A stretch of DNA of 64,000 nucleotides. It comes from Dickeya aquatica (GTDB lineage Bacteria; Pseudomonadota; Gammaproteobacteria; Enterobacterales; Enterobacteriaceae). This document shows, in pieces, positions 16,582 through 26,160 of this stretch; the stretch's first letter is position 1; each line of letters opens with the position of its first letter. The notes below the pieces were generated by a model. That model did not search any database, had not been told where the DNA came from, and saw only the letters and a list, made by a program, of their open reading frames with translations. The DNA lies in NCBI RefSeq assembly GCF_900095885.1, contig NZ_LT615367.1:3162001-3226000 (forward strand). Direction: 5' to 3'. A program made the translations under genes and the position numbers.

Positions 16582-18279
16582 ATGGTGGCACGTAAATCCA
16601 ATAAGCTCACAGCCAAAGATTTTGCCAAAGAGCTGGAAGAACTGGCGGCAACGCTGCGCCGGACGATTGAAGCCGAATGCGTCGGCTTTGATCCGTCTGC
16701 GGCAGCAATAGCAGAACGGCGCGCCCGCGTTCTCGACCCCGTTGGCGGCTACGTCTATTTTGTTGAGCACTATTTTCCGCACTACGTTCGACATGCAGAC
16801 AAGAGCGAACTGCATAAGTACCTGTTCGCTCGTCTGCCGGAGATTGTCGCCAGCACAACCAGCGAGAATGACGCCATCGCTGCGCCGCGTGGCGAGGCGA
16901 AATCAACGCTGGTCAGTCAACTATTTAACATCTGGTGCATTGTCTGTGCGATCAAGCATTACCTGGTTATCGTCATGGACTCGATTGACCAGGCGTATCC
17001 GATGCTTGAGGCCATAAAAGCCGAGCTGGCTTACAACCCACGGATTGCGATGGATTTCCCCGAAGTGGCGGGCGGCGGGCGCGTCTGGCAGGCCGGAACC
17101 ATTGTCACGCGCAACGATATCAAAGTGCAGGTCGCGGGCAGCGGTAAAAAACTGCGTGGCCTGCGCCACGGCCCGTACCGCCCCGATTTGGTGGTACTGG
17201 ATGATATCGAGAACGACGAACAGGTGCGCAGCCCTGAGCAGCGCGACAAGCTGGATAACTGGCTTAAAAAGACCATCCTGCCGCTTGGCGGGGCGGGCGC
17301 GAAGTTCGATGTCATCTACATCGGCACCATCCTGCACTACGATTCCGTACTGTCCCGGACGCTGAAAAATCCACTGTGGAAGACGGCGCGATTCAAGGCG
17401 ATCATCCAGTGGCCGGTCAATATGTCGTTGTGGGATGAATGGGAAGAAATCCTGCGCAATAACGACGATAAGGGCCAGTGGCTGGCGAACGCGTTCTATC
17501 AGCAGCATAAGGCCGAAATGGACGAAGGCGCGGTGGTGTCATGGTCGGCCCGGCCTATTCTGGCCCTGATGCTGATCCGCGCCCGCGACGGCCACTCAAC
17601 ATTTGATTCTGAGTACCAGAACGACCCGGTGAGCGGAGAGGATGCACCCTTTGCCAACTGCATTACGTTCTGGGTCAATCGTCTTAATGAGTGGGTCTTC
17701 CTCGGCGCATGTGACCCGAGCCTTGGGCGTGCTGGTGGTAAGCGTGACCCGTCCGCCCTGCTTGTGGGTGGGTTTAACCGCCATACCGGCATCCTGGATG
17801 TCGTCGAAGCGGCAATCCGTAAGCGCGTTCCCGACAAAATTATCTCGGACATCATCGAATTGCAGCGCATCTACCGCTGTTTGTGCTGGTCTGTTGAAGC
17901 TGTGCAGTTCCAGGAATTCTTACGCACGGAACTTGTAAAGCGCAGTGCGGCTACAGGTATCCCGGTTCCCGCGCGTGGCGTGACGCCCAGCAGCGACAAA
18001 ATTCTGCGCATCGAGTCCTTGCAGCCGCACATAGCGAATGGGCTGATACGCCTGCACCCCAGCCAGTCAACGTTGATTGACCAGTTACGGCACTTCCCGG
18101 TGGCTGACCACGACGATGGCCCGGACGCCCTGCACATGCTCTGGGCGCTGGCCGTGTCCGGGTTCGCTGCATTTTCGTTTACTCCCGTCCCTCGCAATAA
18201 CCCGGATTTTGATGACCGGGACACCGGTTTTCACCGCGCTGGTGCTGCTGGGCATGGTTTTGGTTCAGGAGGTTGGTAA
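16582..18279 (+). CDS. Large terminase subunit (Mu gp28)
   Basis: 565 aa DNA-packaging motor. The ATPase domain has the Walker A-like APRGEAKST (about residues 100-108) and Walker B LVVLDDIEND. The nuclease domain starts at CDPSLGRAGGKRDPSALLVG, with acidic residues for headful cutting. Its length matches Mu gp28 (about 550 aa). The gene is intact. The portal gene follows directly. Confidence 0.92.
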   Translation: MVARKSNKLTAKDFAKELEELAATLRRTIEAECVGFDPSAAAIAERRARVLDPVGGYVYFVEHYFPHYVRHADKSELHKYLFARLPEIVASTTSENDAIAAPRGEAKSTLVSQLFNIWCIVCAIKHYLVIVMDSIDQAYPMLEAIKAELAYNPRIAMDFPEVAGGGRVWQAGTIVTRNDIKVQVAGSGKKLRGLRHGPYRPDLVVLDDIENDEQVRSPEQRDKLDNWLKKTILPLGGAGAKFDVIYIGTILHYDSVLSRTLKNPLWKTARFKAIIQWPVNMSLWDEWEEILRNNDDKGQWLANAFYQQHKAEMDEGAVVSWSARPILALMLIRARDGHSTFDSEYQNDPVSGEDAPFANCITFWVNRLNEWVFLGACDPSLGRAGGKRDPSALLVGGFNRHTGILDVVEAAIRKRVPDKIISDIIELQRIYRCLCWSVEAVQFQEFLRTELVKRSAATGIPVPARGVTPSSDKILRIESLQPHIANGLIRLHPSQSTLIDQLRHFPVADHDDGPDALHMLWALAVSGFAAFSFTPVPRNNPDFDDRDTGFHRAGAAGHGFGSGGW

Positions 18280-19856
18280 GTGGCAATAGTTGATCAATTC
18301 GGTCGCCCGTTTAACAAAGAAGTGCTGGACGGCCCGCAGACCACGAGAACGGCACAGATACAGCGGCACTGGCCGGAGCATCCATCGCGTGGGCTGGATA
18401 TTCGCCGCCTGCCGCGCATCCTTGAAGCGGCCGAGCGTGGTGATATCGCCGCCAGGCTGACCTGTTCGAAGACATGATCGAGAAAGACGGACATATCTTC
18501 AGCGAGATGGCAAAGCGCAAAAACGCGCTGTTGGGTCTGGACTGGAGTATTGAGCCGCCGGTGAATGCCAGCGAGGCAGAAAAGAGCCAGGCGGCGATGG
18601 TGACGGAGTGGATGCTCGGCATCCCGGACATTCATGATTTGATCTTAAATGCGGCGGACGCCATCGGCCACGGATTCTCCGCGCAGGAGATAGAAAAGTG
18701 GGATAACGAAGGCGATGTGTGGTTGCCCATTAAGACCGTGCTGCGCCCACACCGCTGGTTTTGCACTAATCCCGAAATTGACGATACCGTGCGGCTGGCT
18801 GACGGCACAATGAACGGCGCGGAACTGTGGCCGTTCGGATGGCTTGTCCATGCGCATAACGCCAAGTCTGGCTATATCGCGCAGGCGGGCCTGTATCGGG
18901 TTTTGGTCTGGCCGTACCTGTTTAAAAACTTCTCGCTACGCGATTTTGCCGAGTTCCTGGAGATTTACGGACTGCCGCCCAGAATCGGCACGTACATGGC
19001 AAGTGCGACTGAGGAGGAGAAAAACAGGCTGCTGCACGCTCTTGTGACTCTCGGTCACGATGCGGCCGGTATCATCCCCGAAGGGACAAACATCAGGTTC
19101 GAATCGGCGGCGGACGGGCAGGCAGCGACGTTTATGTCGATGATCGAATGGTGCGAACGCACCGCCTCGAAAGTGATACTGGGCGGTACACTGACAAGCC
19201 AGGCTGACGGCAAAACATCAACCAATGCACTCGGCAACGTTCATAACGAAGTGCGGCACGATATCCTGGTGGCCGATGCCCGGCAGTTAGAGGGCTTCTT
19301 TAGCAATGTTATATCGATGTTGTTGTCAATTAATGGCTATGCAGTCTCTCGTCGACGTCAGCCCCGCTTTGTGTTTGATACCCGCGACATTGCAGATATC
19401 AGCACGTTCTCTGCGGGCATTAAAACGCTGGTCGATGCCGGGTTGAAAAGCATTCCTGTGTCGTGGGTGCATCAGAAAATGGGTATCCCCGTCCCGAAAG
19501 ATGACGAGCCGGTACTAACGCCTGCCCCAGCAGTGACACCAGCCGCTGCGCTATCGTCTCGCCCGTCGCCGTACCGGTCATTCGCCGCACTTAGCACAAC
19601 TGCCGTGGATGATATCAGCGACCCGGCACAGATAGCGCTCGATAACGCCCGCTCTACGCCGGAAGCGATTACCGCCGCGATGCATGCGCTGATAGCGCCG
19701 CTGGTTGCAGCGTTGCAAAACGGGCAAACCCCGGATGACGCGCTCGACATTATCGCGGCGAGCTATCCAGCGCTTGATGATGCACAGTTGCAACAACTGT
19801 TAGCTCAGGCGCTGTTTGTGGCGGACGTGTGGGGACACCTGAATGCCGACAAATAG
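18280..19856 (+). pseudogene. Portal protein (DUF935, Mu gp29), frameshifted
   Basis: The GTG start at 18280 has a CAGGAGG site, and the N-terminus (FGRPFNKEVLDGPQT ... HWPEHPSRGLDIRRLPRILE) is typical of DUF935 portals. The frame ends early at RLTCSKT. One base back it continues DLFEDMIEKDGHIFSEMAKR to 19856. Restoring one C at 18450-18456 gives AAERGDIAAQADLFEDMIEK. The second frame has an ATG at 18474, but a product from there lacks about 65 N-terminal residues. The portal is essential for packaging and head assembly, so this lesion alone should block virion production. Confidence 0.88.
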
Positions 19857-21275
19857 CGTCGATCTGGCGTATGCCATCGGCCTGAAACCCGAAGAGGCGA
19901 TCCGTTATTTCGAATCCAAGGGCTACACCATCGGTTTCAACTGGCACGATGTCGAAGCGCGCACTCACGCTACTGCGTTCACTGTCGCAGGTATCCTGAA
20001 ACAAGATGTGCTGGAAGACATCCGGGGCGGGTTAAATCATGCGCTGGCAAATGGGGAAACGCTGGAGCAGTTCCGGCGTCGCTTAACGCCCGTTCTCGAG
20101 CAAAGGGGCTGGTTTGGGCGTGGACTTAAGGCTGATGAAGACGGCGTGCTGGAAGGCAAGAAGCTGACGCCGCGACGCCTCAAGACCATTTTTGAAACCA
20201 ATATGCAAGCCGCCTATAACGCCGGGCGCTATGAAGAGCAGATGGCAAACGTCGCGTTTCGGCCTTATTTTCAGCGCTTCGCTGTCATTGATACGCATAC
20301 GCGCCCAAAACATGCGGCGCTTAATGGCTACACGGCGCGGGCCGATGACCCTGTCTGGCGGTTTATGTATCCACCGGACGGCTATCATTGCCGTTGCCGC
20401 ATTCGCGCCCTGTCTCAGTCGGATGTTGATACACGCAACATCACTATTCAGCACAGTGAGATTATTGAAGTCGAGCAAGCATGGGGGCCGAACGATTCCA
20501 GAAAAGTCCCGGCCATTCGCTGGAATGGTGAGCTATACACCGCCGATGCGGGTTTCGGCCACAACCCCGGACAAGGTTATCTTGCGGCACTCGGACAGCG
20601 CTTGCTTGAGCGTTCAGCGACTGCTGAGCCGCGTCTGGCCGCGCTTGCGGTACAAGAGACACTGAGCAATAAACCGCTGTTAACGGCGGTTTCAAACGAC
20701 GTTAGCGAGTTCGTGAGTAACACACTGCTTAACAAACAGTCTCGCGGCCAGTTGCGGCATGTCGGCGCGCTGCCGTCAGCCGTCATCGACAGGCTGGCAG
20801 AGAAAGGCGCGGCGGTTGAGTCAGCAGTTATTACGCTGACAGACGAGAACCTGTTGCACGCGGTTCGTGATAGCAAAGAGGCGCAGTTGCCTGCCGAGCT
20901 TTGGCGGCGTTTGCCGGAGTTTATGCAGTCACCGAAGGCGATCTTGTATAACACGCAGAAGACCGATGCGGCGTTGACCTATGTGCTGGAGCTGCCAGAT
21001 GCCGCAGGAAAACTGGTGGTGTTTATTGATCGCGAACTCAAAGCCCGCCCGCCAGGCGGCGAAAGAAAGAGCGGATAAAAACGAATCTGATACGAACAGG
21101 CAAAATGCTGGCGAATGATGAATCACTGAAGAATAAAGGGGTTAACGAGTTGCTGTGGGAAGTCTGGATTAGCGGCGGGATGAATAGCGCCGGACTCGAA
21201 CCGGATCATGCTCTGACGGTCATGGCCGTAGCAGCAACCGTTACCCATTGGAAACAACTACTCACTCGCCGCTGA
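19843..21275 (+). pseudogene. Head morphogenesis protein (Mu F/gp30) with C-terminal nuclease-like region, frameshifted
   Basis: The N-terminal part (KPEEAIRYFESKGY ... RLKTIFETNMQAAYNAGRY) and HTRPKHAALNGYTARADDPVW ... DGYHCRCRIRAL are the Mu F-like minor head protein domain. The C-terminal part (AILYNTQKTDAALTYVLEL ... VVFIDRELK) resembles the Barnase/EndoU-like nuclease domains found in such proteins. The frame stops at 21078 (PPGGERKSG). One base back it reads ARRRKKERIKTNLIRTGKML and runs to 21275. One C lost in the CGCCCGCC run (21041-21053) explains this. A product to 21078 keeps the head domain and loses the last 65 residues or so. Confidence 0.8.
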
Positions 21276-21297
21276 TTAATTATACATCAGGATAATC

Positions 21298-21849
21298 ATG
21301 AGCAACAGTTACGAGATCAAATACAACATTACCGATTTTGAAAAAGGTCTTGGCGAGCTGATACAGCGCCTGGAACACCGCGAGCCGTTGATGCGTGAGC
21401 TGGCGGCGGCGATGCACGATGCTGTCGAAGAGAATTTCGCATCGCAGGGTCGGCCTGCATGGGCGGGATGGAGTCCGCGTTATGCCCAACAGCGCCAGGG
21501 CGGGAAAATTTTGCAGAAATCCGGCCGTTTGGCTACAAGCATCAACGAATATTCAGACAATGACACCGCGACTGTCGGCACAAACGTTGCCTATGCCCGC
21601 ATCCACCAGGAAGGCGGCACAATCAACATCCCCGCCCGCAGTCAGCAGGCCTACTACAGGCAGCACAAGGATGGCAGTATCGGCAACCGGTTCGTCAAAA
21701 AATCACGGTCTAACTTTGCGCAGTGGAACACCATCGGTGAATACAAAATTAAGATGCCGGCGCGGCCGTTCCTGCACCTCACCGAGCCAGATGTGGACGG
21801 GATGGAAACGACGGCGCAAACCTATTTGCAACGTGTCATTGATGCATAG
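21298..21849 (+). CDS. Virion morphogenesis / tail completion protein (Mu G, gp31)
   Basis: 183 aa. EENFASQGRPAWAGWSPRYA and ILQKSGRLATSI are the family hallmarks, followed by VGTNVAYARIHQEGG and PARPFLHL. Such proteins complete head-tail joining. Intact. A gap of about 200 bp with a late promoter motif follows. Confidence 0.88.
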   Translation: MSNSYEIKYNITDFEKGLGELIQRLEHREPLMRELAAAMHDAVEENFASQGRPAWAGWSPRYAQQRQGGKILQKSGRLATSINEYSDNDTATVGTNVAYARIHQEGGTINIPARSQQAYYRQHKDGSIGNRFVKKSRSNFAQWNTIGEYKIKMPARPFLHLTEPDVDGMETTAQTYLQRVIDA

Positions 21850-22002
21850 CGCTGAATGCGTCTGTATGCGGTTATCGCGTTGAATCCACACCATCACAGT
21901 ATCGCGAGTGCTACAGCGGCGTAAAATCGTTTTTAAACGGGTTTTAAAAACGGTTGCATCCGTTATCATGACCGCATTAACGACCCCACCCCGCATTATC
22001 AC

Positions 22003-22026
22003 CCACTGAACCCCATCACATTATTT
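22003..22026 (+). promoter_or_regulatory. Putative late promoter of the protease/scaffold-capsid operon
   Basis: CCACTGAACCCCATCACATTATTT lies 30 bp before the protease/scaffold start, in the only sizeable gap of the head region. It shares the 12-base core with the copies at 13339 and 33944. CATTAT may serve as the -10. Mu has its P-I late promoter at the same place. Confidence 0.7.
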
Positions 22027-22055
22027 CTGTTTTCAGGCTGACTTACCTTCTCAGC

Positions 22056-23195
22056 ATGAAAAAGAAACCGCTCATTGCCGCCCTGGCGGTAGAAATCAAT
22101 AAAGCCTCGTTGGGCACTATTCAGTTGTTCCCCGCTGGCGAGTTCCGCGCCCGTGATGGTCGCCCAGCTGAATGCGATTGCTGGCTAATGAACGCCGAGA
22201 TTGCCCAGGTGTTGATCGCAGCGGCGGCGGCATCAAAAACGCCGTTTGTGCTGGACTATGAGCATCAAACTCTGAATGCAGCAAAAAACGGTCAGCCCGC
22301 CCCGGCTGCTGCGTGGTTCCATGCGCTCGAGTGGCGTGATGGTGAGGGATTGTTTGCTGTCGACGTGCAGTGGACGAAAACCGCAGCAGCGATGATTGAT
22401 GCTGATGAATACCGCTATATATCCCCTGTTTTCTCCTATGACAAGTCAGGTCGTGTGCGGCAACTGCTGCACGCAGCGCTGACTAACACGCCGGCCCTTG
22501 ATGACATGGAGGCTGTCATTTTGGCCGCCACCTCGTTGTTGATGGCTGCAACAACCACAAACGAGGACACTATGGACGAACTATTGGAGCGTCTGCGCTG
22601 GATGCTGAATTTGCCAATCACAGCAACGGCAGAAGACATTACCGCCGAGTTAAACAAACTCATTGATCAACTGGCCGCCGCGCCAGCCGGAACGGCAGCG
22701 GCATCGTTTCAGACGCTGTCTGCCACCCCGTTCAACCTGATTGAAAGACTCACGGCAGATGCCGCAAACGTTGCTGCACTGACCGCGCAGGTTGCCAGTC
22801 CCGACCCGGCCAAATGGGTGCCGGTTTCGGTGATGCAGCAATCTGTTGCCGAAGCGCTCGCAACCGCAAACAACAACGTCGCTGTCCTGGCGCAGCAGCA
22901 ATGCACTGAGCTGATTGCCGCAGCATTGTCCGATGGTCGGTTGCTGCCCGCACAAAAATCCTGGGCGGAATCTCTGGCGGCGTCGTCCCCGGACAGTCTG
23001 AAAGACTTCCTGTCAAAAGCACCCAAAATCGCTGCGCTGACGTCTACCCAGACCGGTGGCCTGCCGCCCACTGGCGCACCGAAGAAAGCCCCTACGGCGC
23101 AGGACGACGATGTTATCGACCCGGCTATCTGTTCGTTAATGGGTGTTGATCCCGCAGATGTTGTCCAGTTTATCAAGGAGAACCGCAATGAGTGA
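22056..23195 (+). CDS. Prohead protease with scaffold domain (Mu I, gp32)
   Basis: 379 aa. The N-terminal half is the Mu I-type protease (QLFPAGEFRARDGRPAE ... FVLDYEHQTLNAAKNGQPAPAAAW ... YRYISPVFSYD). The C-terminal half is the Ala/Gln-rich scaffold region, with a separate start inside at 22572. It matures the capsid. First gene after the P-I-like promoter; overlaps the next gene by 8 bp. Confidence 0.9.
   Translation: MKKKPLIAALAVEINKASLGTIQLFPAGEFRARDGRPAECDCWLMNAEIAQVLIAAAAASKTPFVLDYEHQTLNAAKNGQPAPAAAWFHALEWRDGEGLFAVDVQWTKTAAAMIDADEYRYISPVFSYDKSGRVRQLLHAALTNTPALDDMEAVILAATSLLMAATTTNEDTMDELLERLRWMLNLPITATAEDITAELNKLIDQLAAAPAGTAAASFQTLSATPFNLIERLTADAANVAALTAQVASPDPAKWVPVSVMQQSVAEALATANNNVAVLAQQQCTELIAAALSDGRLLPAQKSWAESLAASSPDSLKDFLSKAPKIAALTSTQTGGLPPTGAPKKAPTAQDDDVIDPAICSLMGVDPADVVQFIKENRNE
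22572..23195 (+). CDS. Nested in-frame capsid scaffold (Mu Z-like)
   Basis: An internal ATG at 22572 with GAGG 5 bp upstream begins MDELLERLRWMLNLPITATA and runs in the frame of the protease gene to its stop (207 aa). In Mu the scaffold Z is made from an in-frame internal start in gene I. The good ribosome site and the domain boundary support the same here. Confidence 0.65.
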   Translation: MDELLERLRWMLNLPITATAEDITAELNKLIDQLAAAPAGTAAASFQTLSATPFNLIERLTADAANVAALTAQVASPDPAKWVPVSVMQQSVAEALATANNNVAVLAQQQCTELIAAALSDGRLLPAQKSWAESLAASSPDSLKDFLSKAPKIAALTSTQTGGLPPTGAPKKAPTAQDDDVIDPAICSLMGVDPADVVQFIKENRNE

Positions 23196-23583
23196 TCGCA
23201 ACACACCGCACCGCGACGGCGAGCTGTTCGCCGTTCCCGTCGCGGCCAGCACTGAGATTTACGGCGGCCACATCATCGCCGCCAATGCTGCCGGTTATGC
23301 CGTTCCGGCCACAGCTAACGCAGCACAGGTCACGCTGGGCGTCAGTGACGGCTGGGTTGATAACAGTACCGGTGCGAATGGGGATGCTGACGCTATCGTG
23401 CGCCGTGGCCGCGCCTGGCTGTTTGCCAATTCCTCCGCCGATGCCGTTACCCAGGCGTCAGTCGGGCAAAACTGCTACGTCGTGGACAGCCAGACCGTCG
23501 CAAAGACCAGCAACGGCAGTGCTCGACCAGTTGCCGGTAAGGTTCAGGCTATCGCTGATGATGGCGTGTGGGTTCTGATCTGA
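23188..23583 (+). CDS. Gp33-like capsid-associated protein (decoration type)
   Basis: 131 aa from the ATG at 23188, with AAGGAG upstream. It is Ala/Gly/Val-rich and beta-like (VPVAASTEIYGGHIIAANAAGYAVPA), as in the Mu gp33 position before the major capsid protein. A decoration or head-stabilising role is likely, not proven. Confidence 0.75.
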   Translation: MSDRNTPHRDGELFAVPVAASTEIYGGHIIAANAAGYAVPATANAAQVTLGVSDGWVDNSTGANGDADAIVRRGRAWLFANSSADAVTQASVGQNCYVVDSQTVAKTSNGSARPVAGKVQAIADDGVWVLI

Positions 23584-23600
23584 TTTAAAGGAGAAATACT

Positions 23601-24509
23601 GTGTTAGTGAATGCAGGCAATGTTCGTCAGATTTTTATCAATCTGAAAACCACGTTTCAGAAGGCGTTTAAGCAGGCGTCGTCTGACTGGCAAAAGGTCG
23701 CAATGCTTGTGCCATCGACAGGGAAGGAGAACGATTACTCCTGGCTATCCCGCTTCCCAAAAATGCGGGAGTGGATCGGCGACAAGGCGATCAAGTCGCT
23801 GGAAGCCTTTAACTACACCATCCGTAACAAGGACTGGGAAGCCACTGTCGAAGTTGACCGCAACGACATCGAAGACGATCAGCTTCTTGGCTACGGTATG
23901 CAGGCGCAAGCAGCCGGTCAATCCGCCGCTGAACTGCCTGCGGATATCGTCTTTGCGTTGTTGAGTGATGGATTTACGAATCTGTGCTACGACTCCCAGC
24001 CGTTCTTTGATGTTGACCACCCCGTTGCAGGTCGTTCGGTATCCAATAAAAGCACCAAAGCGTTGTCGGCCGCATCGCTGGCGGCTGCGCGGGCCAGTTA
24101 TGGTGCAGCCCGCACTGCATTGCGTGCAATGAAGGACGATCAGGGGGCATCCCTGCGCATTACCCCCGGCCTGCTGGTTGTTCCCCCTGCGCTGGAAGAT
24201 GTGGCGAATTATCTGATGACGGCCGACCGCTTCCCGGATAACACGCCCAACACGTACAAAGGAACGGCTGAAGTGCTGGTGGTGCCGGAGCTGAAAACCG
24301 ATACCGAGTGGTTCCTACTTGATAACGCGCAGTTGATGAAACCGTTGATCTACCAGGAGCGTAAAAAGCCGGAATTTGTTGAGCAGACGGATTACAGCAA
24401 CGACAACGTCTTCTCTCGCAAGAAATTCCGGTTTGGGGCAGAAGCCCGCGCCAACGGCGGCTACGGCTTCTGGCAAATGGCCTATGGCTCAACGGGAGTA
24501 GACGCATAA
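23601..24509 (+). CDS. Major capsid protein (Mu T, gp34)
   Basis: 302 aa; Mu gp34 is about 305 aa. The start VNAGNVRQIFINLKTTFQKA and the block VPSTGKENDYSWLSRFPKMREW match the Mu major head subunit, with the conserved end FGAEARANGGYGFWQMAYGS. It starts with a GTG after AAAGGAG. Intact. Confidence 0.95.
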   Translation: MLVNAGNVRQIFINLKTTFQKAFKQASSDWQKVAMLVPSTGKENDYSWLSRFPKMREWIGDKAIKSLEAFNYTIRNKDWEATVEVDRNDIEDDQLLGYGMQAQAAGQSAAELPADIVFALLSDGFTNLCYDSQPFFDVDHPVAGRSVSNKSTKALSAASLAAARASYGAARTALRAMKDDQGASLRITPGLLVVPPALEDVANYLMTADRFPDNTPNTYKGTAEVLVVPELKTDTEWFLLDNAQLMKPLIYQERKKPEFVEQTDYSNDNVFSRKKFRFGAEARANGGYGFWQMAYGSTGVDA

Positions 24510-24874
24510 TGCCAATCCAAATTACCGCCCGCGTTGAAGGCTTTCGGCGTTGCGGCATCGCACACAGCGCGAAAACCCGGACTTATCACGATGACGAGTT
24601 CACTGCCGAAGAACTGGCGACGCTGGAGGCCGAGCCGCAGTTGATCGTCGTGCGTATCAGTGACGAACGGGAAACCGCCAATGATAGTGCGGCGCTGTCC
24701 GCCGCCCAGGTTCGCATTGCTGAACTGGAGGTCGCTGTGCAGGAACGAGACGCCCAGCTGACAGCCGCGCAGGACGCCGTTGCGGCGCTGACGACAGAGC
24801 GTGATGCGCTCAAGGCTCAGTTAGCCGCAGCGGCAACGGCAACGGCAACCGATGATGGCAAGGCGAAGAAATAA
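24509..24874 (+). CDS. Gp35-like protein with coiled-coil tail
   Basis: 121 aa. The N-terminal half (VEGFRRCGIAHSAKTRTYHDDEF) is the Mu gp35/HI1506-type module. The C-terminal half is a coiled coil (RIAELEVAVQERDAQL ... LTTERDALKAQLA). Exact role unknown. It overlaps the capsid stop by one base. Confidence 0.8.
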   Translation: MPIQITARVEGFRRCGIAHSAKTRTYHDDEFTAEELATLEAEPQLIVVRISDERETANDSAALSAAQVRIAELEVAVQERDAQLTAAQDAVAALTTERDALKAQLAAAATATATDDGKAKK

Positions 24875-25302
24875 TGTACGCGACCCGCGATGACATGGTG
24901 CTGGCATTCGGTGAGCGTGAGTGTGTCTCGCTCACCGACCGGGCTTTCGCCGGTGAAATTGACGATGAGGTACTGACTGGCGCGCTGACCCGCGCCAGTG
25001 CTGAAATCGACAGCTATCTCGCCGGGCGCTACCCGGTGCCGTGGACTGACACGCCGCGAATTCTGGTCGGTCGCTGCTGCGATGTTGCCCGGTATTTGCT
25101 GTGTGGTTCGGGCCAGATGACAGATGAAATCCGCGCGCGTTACGAGGACGCCATTCGTTACCTTGAGCGCGTTGCAGATGGGCGCATCACGCTCGGTCGT
25201 CTGCCGTCAGGTGATGTGGTTCAGCCATCGGGAACCAGCACGACATTCACGTCGGCCGGGCGTCGGTTTGGGCGGGACTCTACTCAGGGAGGTGCATTTT
25301 GA
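24874..25302 (+). CDS. DUF1320 head-tail joining protein (Mu gp36)
   Basis: 142 aa. MYATRDDMVLAFGERE ... ALTRASAEIDSYLAGRYPVP is the DUF1320 signature. By position it is a head-tail connector protein. Intact; overlaps the next gene by 4 bp. Confidence 0.9.
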   Translation: MYATRDDMVLAFGERECVSLTDRAFAGEIDDEVLTGALTRASAEIDSYLAGRYPVPWTDTPRILVGRCCDVARYLLCGSGQMTDEIRARYEDAIRYLERVADGRITLGRLPSGDVVQPSGTSTTFTSAGRRFGRDSTQGGAF

Positions 25303-25967
25303 ACACCATCAAAGATATCGAACTGGCAATCATCGACAGGCTAAAGCGCGGGCTCGGGCGGATTGCGCCGACTGTGTGCTCGTATGGTGGTGAGCTGGAT
25401 GGAGAACCGGCAGAAATCGCCCGCGCGCTGCCCGCCTGCTGGGTGACGTTTGGCGGTATACAGAGGACTGAAAATGCCAATCTCACTAAACGTAAGTACA
25501 GAACACTCGGCCGTTTCGTGGTGATTGTGGGTGAGCGCAGCGTGCGCAGTGAAGAAGCGTCGCGGCATGGCGGTGCGCGTCTTGACGAGGTCGGGACGTA
25601 CCGCATGGTTACCGCTGTCCGTCGCTTGCTGTCTGGGCAGGATATGGCTGATGCCGGGCTAAGTATTCAGGCGCTGATGCCAGGGCGCGTTAGAACGCTG
25701 TTTAACACGAGCCTGAAAGACAACGCGCTGTCGGTTTTTGCGTGTGAGTTCGACACGGCATGGATGGAAGAGGCGCTGGAAAACGGCAAGTACCCGCGGT
25801 CTGGTGTCGCACCATTCCACCCGGATGCGATTTTCAGCGGCTATTCCGGACAGGTAAGTGAAGACGACCCGGACTGGCTGAGAACACGCTTTAGCTACGA
25901 CATTCCACAAACCCCGGCCCGGCCGGATGCAGAGGAAATCATCACTCATGTCACAGATAACAGTTAA
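25299..25967 (+). CDS. Gp37-like protein (DUF1834)
   Basis: 222 aa. IKDIELAIIDRLKRGLGRIAPTV at the start and a predicted alpha/beta fold match the Mu gp37/DUF1834 family, thought to act in tail or connector assembly. Intact. Overlaps the following small gene by 20 bp. Confidence 0.85.
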   Translation: MNTIKDIELAIIDRLKRGLGRIAPTVCSYGGELDGEPAEIARALPACWVTFGGIQRTENANLTKRKYRTLGRFVVIVGERSVRSEEASRHGGARLDEVGTYRMVTAVRRLLSGQDMADAGLSIQALMPGRVRTLFNTSLKDNALSVFACEFDTAWMEEALENGKYPRSGVAPFHPDAIFSGYSGQVSEDDPDWLRTRFSYDIPQTPARPDAEEIITHVTDNS

Positions 25968-26160
25968 AGCGGCACCTGGTGTGCGCGTGCCGCGTGAAGA
26001 AAACGCCCGGCGCTATATCGATGATGCGCCAGTGCATGTGGAGCGCACGGCGTATTACTTGCGCCAGATTTCAGCCGGTGACCTGGTGATCGTCCCGGAT
26101 GAAAAGGCGGTATCCGGGCCGAATGTGAAGACCAAAGCGGAGGCAAACAACGATGGCTAG
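25948..26160 (+). CDS. DUF2635 small protein (Mu gp38)
   Basis: 70 aa from the ATG at 25948. VKAAPGVRVPREENARRYI ... YYLRQISAGDLVI is typical of DUF2635, which always precedes the sheath gene. Role unknown. Overlaps both neighbours. Confidence 0.85.
   Translation: MSQITVKAAPGVRVPREENARRYIDDAPVHVERTAYYLRQISAGDLVIVPDEKAVSGPNVKTKAEANNDG

Noticed and set aside
16921..17508. 195-codon frame antisense to the large terminase gene
   Set aside because: Shadow of a GC-rich coding region; it has no ribosome site and conflicts with the intact terminase.
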